DNA of 64,000 nucleotides, taken from contig JAXRKN010000038.1 in the NCBI GenBank assembly GCA_038502055.1, positions 4,836,001-4,900,000 of the forward strand, read 5' to 3'. Shown piece by piece: positions 60,536 to 64,000 of this stretch. A program made the position numbers and the translations under genes. Position 1 is the stretch's first letter. Each line of letters starts with the position of its first letter. The DNA is from Tanytarsus gracilentus. Taxonomy: Eukaryota > Arthropoda > Insecta > Diptera > Chironomidae. Under the pieces are notes generated by a model, which ran no database searches, was not told the DNA's origin, and saw nothing but the letters and a program-made list of their open reading frames with translations.

Positions 60536-63258
60536 TCCTCACTGTCTTCTAGTCTTAGTGATAGTGAGTAGTCGTTTATAAGTTTGAAGCTTTAATTTGC
60601 AATAATGGAAGTGAAAGATGAGCCACAGTCATGATGGAAATAGAATATTTTATTTTTAAAAAAACACAATAAAAGACGATTGAATGAAAGAAGAAGAACG
60701 CTTAAAGAAGACGGAAGTAATTCCATCAATCAAGGAATAAGAAGATAACAACCCCAAGAATAAAAGTAATACATAAAAAGTTTTTTTATAATAGATTTGC
60801 ACACGCATTTATTAAAGACTTTCGGAGTCTTCGTCGTCGTCGTCGTGTTGTCGATAAATAATTAAATTAAATTGAGAGAAAACTTTTTAAGCCAGATTCC
60901 TTGTTATTTGCTACTCCTGTAAATGCAAATTATAAACTACTTATCATTTTCACTTTAATTCCTGCAACATTTTTTTCCTTTTAAAACTATAACTATACTA
61001 AAAATTATTCAAATCAATATGTAATAAAAAAAATGTGAGCGAAGCTTTTGCAGCAGCTGCCTTTTATAAAGGATTTCTAAAGTTTTTTTTGTCAATAATT
61101 ATAAAAATAGAACATTCTGTACATTTTTTTTGAAAATATATATCATTCGGGTGTGAGAAGAGTATAAACAAAATGAGACAGTATCGGTTTTTAAATAAAG
61201 TAAATAATTGAAAAGAATGCGTAGCACAAATTGATTAAAAAAGTTTTTTGATAATTGTTGCATTTAATCGAATGCACAATTTTTATATATACCTTAAAAA
61301 TAATCATGGAACGATAACGATTATTATGCAAAAAAAATGGATCATTAGAATCAACAATGATGTAACAAAGCTCTAATCACATTTTCTAATCATTAATACC
61401 TGTTATACAATGATATACATTATACAAACTAATAATGATAATGAAAACATAAAAAATATTAGGAATCTATAGGTGAAAATTGAAAATGGGTGAAAAAGAT
61501 TTTTCTCCTGTACACACATATTTAACACTAAAATTGAGATGTGAAGTATTCGAATACCAATAGGACATTGAATTTTATAGTTTAGTGCTGTTTTTAGTCA
61601 TTGCCATGTTTTTTAAAAATTAATGCCATCCTTATAATTTTATAATAGATACTACATAAATATTAACTACTTCTAAGGATAAAATATTTTATGATTTTTG
61701 TGGCTTATGTGTATTTATTTTCTGAATCTTTCCTCTCCATATAATTTCTCCTCCTCTTTCTTCTTCTCTTAAGAAAAGAAGATCATATAAAAATATTTAC
61801 AGGTATAATCTAGAGAAATAAAAAAAGAAGAATGTTGATAGCATTTGCATCCCAAAAAAAAGAAAAGAAAAGAAATTAAGTAAAAAAAATCACCGTCGTA
61901 TATCGTGAGAAAAGAAAAATTATGAAACCTTAAAGTAAAGACAATGTAAATTATCAAATTCACGTCATCTGTACGACACCCCAAAACATATGTAAGAATA
62001 TATTTAGGACATTAAAGGCACTCACTGAGTACACATTGTTTGAGTTTATTGTGTTTTGAGTTTTATCAATTTTTCATCTTCTCAGTTTACTTTTATTTTA
62101 TTTTTGTAAAGTCGAAAATAGATTATTGTTATAAGAAAAAGTCTGAAAAATCACTACTCCAAAAAAAAGAAAGAGAAACAAATTTTCCTCATATACATTC
62201 AAATTCCCCATGACAAAGAATTTTTTCAAACAATGTCATCCAAAAAGAAAATACATTAAATTATGCAATTATAAATGACGAAGTATGATAATCCATTTCT
62301 ATCTGCATTTAATATAGACCTCTTTTTACGCGAAGAAAAAATTAAATTGTCTCCTCTCAAATCTCTCTCTCAAGAAATCAAAAAATAATGACTTTTATGA
62401 ACGTAAAATTCCATGAGTTTTTTGACCTTTTTTTAGAAAGTTTTAGACGTAACTCTTTTCCCTCTAAACTTGTAGAATATTTTTTTTCGATTTTTATTAC
62501 TTTTAAAAATAGTGTAATCTAACATTCTTTATGTTTCCTTATAAAACATTTTAAAAAAATTGTTACTTATGTAGAAAGAACCAAATTTTTTAAAATAGCA
62601 AATCTTCTTTTATTGACAGGAACTTGAGTCATTAGCAAATCTTGACTTTGAATAAACTTCCAAAAAAAATATGTAAAATGCGATGAGTTGATTATTATCT
62701 ACTTTTTAAGAGACTCCACATGCACACAAAACACGTTTAAGTGAAATATTAGAAGAAAAGTCCCAAAAATATTTTGAAATGGAAAGTTATGGAAAAATTT
62801 GTGTCTAAATCGAAGAATTATCGGAATGAAAGAAATATCAAAGCTACAAAAAAAAGTAATCCTATGATTATTGAATGTGCAATAAAATAAATTATGTTTT
62901 ACAAAATTATTCGAAGAAAGTGCATAGAAGAAAAATGAGGAAACAATAAAAATAAATATGAATATGAAAATAAAAATATTTTTCATTTTTTTTCAGTCTT
63001 GAAGTTTTGAATTTTGGGTGATTCAAATCTGAAATTGAAAAGTTTTAATTGTCATTTTTTTACTATTTGCGACTTAAGCATGATGCAGTAAAAATTTAAT
63101 TTAATCTTCAAATATTCTTACTAGCCGGCCGGCTTCGAATGAAGAAGAAAATACATTTGACTCACTTACACTCGCACGTATCACGTACAGATAGCAATAA
63201 ATATATAATTTTCTAAACGTTCCGTGGTCAGTGTGCGTCAAGTCGTTGAAGCGTCAAG
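60536..63258. other. Liprin 3' UTR and intergenic AT-rich region
   Basis: An AATAAA lies at 60668-60673, about 130 bp after the liprin stop, and may end a short transcript form; further AATAAA-like matches follow. The rest is A/T-rich, with short Phe/Ile-rich frames (61769-61984, 62699-62986) that look like chance. No RNA gene or repeat with defined ends seen. Confidence 0.45.
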
Positions 63259-64000
63259 ATGAGTGTTATAACGTGCAAAGCGGCAATTGTTTGGAATGCA
63301 GGCGATAAACTAAAAATTGAAGAAATTCAAGTGGATCCACCAAAGCCCGGTGAAGTGAGGGTGAAAATTGTGGCAACTGGAATTGTGAGAGCTTAAATCT
63401 TTTTTTAAATAAGTTAAAATAATAAAATAATTAGTGTTATAGTGATGTTTCTGCGAGCACTGGAAAAATTCTCGGTGGCCTCCATTTCCCGATGATTCCT
63501 GGACATGAAGCAGCAGGGATCGTAGAATCAGTTGGTGACGAAAATTCATCTTTTAAGGTTGATCATTTTAACTGTTAATGAATAATATTATTTATTAATG
63601 ATTATTTTAAATAGGTTGGAGATTCTGTCATTCCAATTTTCCTACCTCAGGTACATTTAAAAATGAATTGCAAAAACTAAAAATAGCACAATCTTGATAA
63701 TTGAAATGTATTTAGTGTCAAAAATGTAGAATTTGTGAACACACTGATGATAACATTTGTCTTGCGTTTATGGGGCCGATGGGTCAGGGCCTCCAACAAG
63801 ACGGCACAACGAGATTTTCATGTCGCGGAGAACCAATTTATTCTCTTCTCGGCTGCTCAACATTTACTGAGTAATTTGTAAAGAAGTTTTTAAATGATAA
63901 ATTACGTAATTTTTCCATACAGATACACAGTCGTTCATGAGATGAGTTTGGCTAAAATCAACCCAAAAGCCCCATTAGAAAAAGTTTGCTTGATAAGCTG
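63259..64000 (+). CDS. Zinc alcohol dehydrogenase, class III-like, partial
   Basis: Five exons so far: 63259-63384, 63435-63557, 63615-63650, 63716-63870 and 63923-64000, cut by the window end inside the catalytic domain. It opens MSVITCKAAIVWNAGDKLKI like Drosophila Fdh/ADH5 (VITCKAAVAWEAGKPL). The structural-zinc cysteines CQKCRICEHTDDNIC are complete. Catalytic zinc ligands seen are the Cys in ATGICYSDV and the His in IPGHEAAGIVESVG. FTEYTVVHEMSLAKI and NPKAPLEKVCLIS also match class III. The coenzyme-site residue after the catalytic Cys is Tyr (CYSD), where class III has CHTD. The class III Arg115 position reads Met (ICLAFMGPMGQG). It is therefore probably a divergent paralogue with changed substrate use. 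The NAD-binding half lies outside the window. Confidence 0.88.

Noticed and set aside
1..64000. tRNA, rRNA or CRISPR features
   Set aside because: I looked for tRNA B-box-like GGTTCGAATCC patterns, rRNA-like blocks and spaced direct repeats and found none that hold; the only regular array is the 129-bp repeat, which has no spacer structure.

Overview
This window looks like nuclear DNA of an insect, most likely a nematoceran fly. A chironomid-type midge is my best guess, from the AT-rich sequence, the many 50-120 bp introns and the overall gene set; the species is not determined. The strongest lineage signal is three zinc-finger genes that begin with a ZAD domain, a family expanded in insects. 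I assembled gene models by joining open frames across GT/AG splice sites with matching phase; every model given here closes in frame.

Layout, left to right. 1-1333: no recognisable gene. 1334-2134 (-): ARL6IP1-like ER membrane protein. 3465-28421 (+): a 25-kb centrocortin/CDR2-type coiled-coil gene with three mutually exclusive first exons and long introns. Those introns hold an 885-bp TIR element with TA target duplication, a decayed LINE-ORF1-like relic on the minus strand, and an unexplained 184-codon ORF. 29199-31096 (-): mitochondrial deubiquitinase USP30.

From 31 to 45 kb the region is very compact. It contains ZAD zinc finger A (+), ITFG1/TIP (-), ZAD zinc finger B (-), peroxiredoxin 5 (+), Shc adaptor (-), histone demethylase KDM3 (+) and ZAD zinc finger C (-). 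Neighbours are divergent or convergent and only 48-880 bp apart. 45248-47386 (+): Rabaptin-5 with a C-terminal FYVE finger. 47.4-48.4 kb: a repeat element with a 129-bp tandem array and a GACG microsatellite. 48645-51825 (-): exportin-6. 52708-60535 (+): liprin-alpha, with candidate alternative exons. 60536-63258: AT-rich, no gene seen. 63259-64000 (+): 5' part of a zinc alcohol dehydrogenase cut by the window edge.

The genes do not form one pathway. Several belong to shared themes: endosome and ER trafficking (Rabaptin, ARL6IP1), synapse and cortex scaffolds (liprin-alpha, centrocortin), receptor tyrosine kinase signalling (Shc), mitochondrial quality and redox (USP30, Prx5), and nuclear regulation (KDM3, exportin-6, ZAD fingers). 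The less ordinary items are the candidate SAM-less liprin end exon, the frame-preserving 129-bp repeat, the ORF inside the cen intron, the atypical FYVE motif in Rabaptin, and an ADH lacking class III substrate residues.
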